Source: Methylococcaceae bacterium (GTDB taxonomy: Bacteria; Pseudomonadota; Gammaproteobacteria; Methylococcales; Methylomonadaceae). Taken from it: a stretch of 5,805 nucleotides of DNA. The notes beneath the pieces are model-generated. The model searched no databases and was not told where the DNA came from. It worked only from the letters and a program-made list of their open reading frames with translations. Below are positions 4,834 to 5,805 of the stretch, one piece after another (within the stretch, counting starts at the first letter, position 1; every line of letters starts with the position of its first letter). The stretch lies in the NCBI GenBank assembly GCA_947506075.1, contig CANNNN010000172.1, positions 1 to 5,805 on the forward strand, in the 5' to 3' direction. Position numbers and translations under genes: made by a program.

Positions 4834-5805
4834 ATGTTAAATCGGCCAAAGCCTGTAGTTTTGCTGATCCTTGATGGATTCGGCTATTCCTCGGACCAAG
4901 AAAACAATGCCATTGCGATGGCTGACACACCGTGTTGGGATCAGTTGCAGAAAGAATGCCCATCGACTCTGCTTAGTTGTTCCGGCGCTGTCGTTGGACT
5001 ACCTGGCGGACAAATGGGTAATTCAGAAGTCGGTCACGTTCATATCGGTACAGGTCGCTATGTGCCTCAGGATTTCTCCAAGGTCAATGACGCAATCGTT
5101 GACGGTAGCTTTTATGTGAATCCGGTGCTTTGCCGGGCCGTTGACCTTGCCAAAGAAAATAATAAAGCCCTGCATATCATGGGCTTGCTATCTCCTGGCG
5201 GCGTTCATAGCCATGAAGACCAGATTGTAGCGATGGTCGAGTTAGCTGCTAAACGGGGGCTTGATAAAATTTATCTACATGCCTTTCTTGATGGCCGTGA
5301 TGTTCCACCCAAGAGCGCTAAGGCTTCTATTGAGTTGCTTGAGGCGAAATTTAAGACGCTGGGCGTTGGCCATATCGCTTCAATCGTCGGCCGTTTTTAC
5401 GCGATGGATAGAGACAACCGCTGGGATCGAGTCAAGCAGGGCTATGACCTGATTGCAAAAGGCGAGGCAGCGTTCAACGCCGATTCTGCGTTACAGGGCT
5501 TGACTGCGGCTTATGACCGAGGCGAAACGGATGAATTTGTTTTGCCTACCGCCATATTGGATGCTAATCACCAATCCATCGCGCTTGATACCGAAGATTC
5601 TGTTGTATTTATGAATTTTCGTTCGGATCGGGCCCGCGAGATTTCTCTGGCATTAACGTCAAAAACTTTTGATGCCTTTGAGCGAAACCGTGCTCCTCAC
5701 CCAGGTTATTATTGTACGTTGACGGAATATCAGCAGGATTTTGATTATGATATAGCCTTTCCGCCGACGGATTTAAAAAATTGTCTGGGAGAATACTTAT
5801 CCACC
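4834..5805 (+). CDS. gpmI: 2,3-bisphosphoglycerate-independent phosphoglycerate mutase, 3'-truncated by window edge
   Basis: The enzyme interconverts 3- and 2-phosphoglycerate in glycolysis and gluconeogenesis in the cytoplasm, using two metal ions (usually Mn2+) and a phosphoserine intermediate. The frame is open for 324 codons to the window edge, against about 510 in the family. Visible residues fit the known enzyme: metal ligand Asp14 in LILDGFG, nucleophile Ser64 in QMGNSEVGH (60-68), phosphatase-insert substrate residues His125 in PGGVHSH, DGRD at 153-156, Arg187 in VGRFYAMDRDNRW and Arg193, and Arg263/Arg266 in FRSDRARE. The second part of the metal site lies beyond the window. An AAGGA at 4824-4828, five bases before ATG 4834, supports the start. 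It is divergent from yibN exactly as in E. coli, where envC follows. Confidence 0.97.
   Translation, partial: MLNRPKPVVLLILDGFGYSSDQENNAIAMADTPCWDQLQKECPSTLLSCSGAVVGLPGGQMGNSEVGHVHIGTGRYVPQDFSKVNDAIVDGSFYVNPVLCRAVDLAKENNKALHIMGLLSPGGVHSHEDQIVAMVELAAKRGLDKIYLHAFLDGRDVPPKSAKASIELLEAKFKTLGVGHIASIVGRFYAMDRDNRWDRVKQGYDLIAKGEAAFNADSALQGLTAAYDRGETDEFVLPTAILDANHQSIALDTEDSVVFMNFRSDRAREISLALTSKTFDAFERNRAPHPGYYCTLTEYQQDFDYDIAFPPTDLKNCLGEYLST

Noticed and set aside
4871..5119. Plus-strand 82-residue frame
   Set aside because: It is an out-of-frame shadow inside gpmI, whose own frame carries the conserved active-site residues through this stretch.

Overview
The window looks like a gammaproteobacterial chromosome. 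The main evidence is SecB, which is essentially proteobacterial, and a divergent arrangement of gpmI (rightward) and yibN-secB-gpsA (leftward) that matches the Escherichia coli gpmI / yibN-grxC-secB-gpsA locus. I cannot fix the genus. A Methylococcales-like methanotroph is only an impression from protein wording and moderate GC.

Region 1 (1-669) looks like the right end of an integrated element. It holds a compact toxin-antitoxin pair, higB-higA (52-623), with a palindrome over the toxin start codon. Eighteen bases after higA lies a 28-base tRNA 3' end (642-669) that reads as the T arm, acceptor strand and CCA of a tRNA-Phe-like gene with no 5' part. It is followed by an intrinsic terminator (677-699). 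This is the expected layout of the distal attachment site of an island integrated into a tRNA gene; the intact tRNA should then lie to the left of the window.

Region 2 (700-2397) is accessory or poorly known. It has a membrane-anchored 297-residue protein (868-1761) with a DGGW motif near its C-terminus, and a 94-residue cysteine-rich basic protein (1803-2087), both rightward and 41 bases apart. Two diverged direct-repeat copies (about 741-857 and 2112-2243) bracket this pair, so it may be a discrete inserted or duplicated module. The stretch between the second gene and gpsA has no convincing gene.

Region 3 (2398-4395) is a conserved leftward housekeeping operon: yibN (membrane-anchored rhodanese), secB (export chaperone) and gpsA (glycerol-3-phosphate dehydrogenase). 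It differs from the E. coli order in lacking the glutaredoxin gene grxC between yibN and secB. The shared theme in known genomes is envelope biogenesis: protein export plus the phospholipid backbone.

Region 4 (4396-5805) is a divergent intergenic region followed by gpmI, the cofactor-independent phosphoglycerate mutase, which runs off the right edge after 324 codons. Just upstream of gpmI is a nine-codon mini-ORF with its own Shine-Dalgarno-like sequence, ending in a T9 tract.

I found no CRISPR array, complete tRNA or rRNA, or intact transposase. The most novel-looking material is the island edge with its toxin-antitoxin pair and the repeat-bracketed two-gene module; neither is proven to be a new system.
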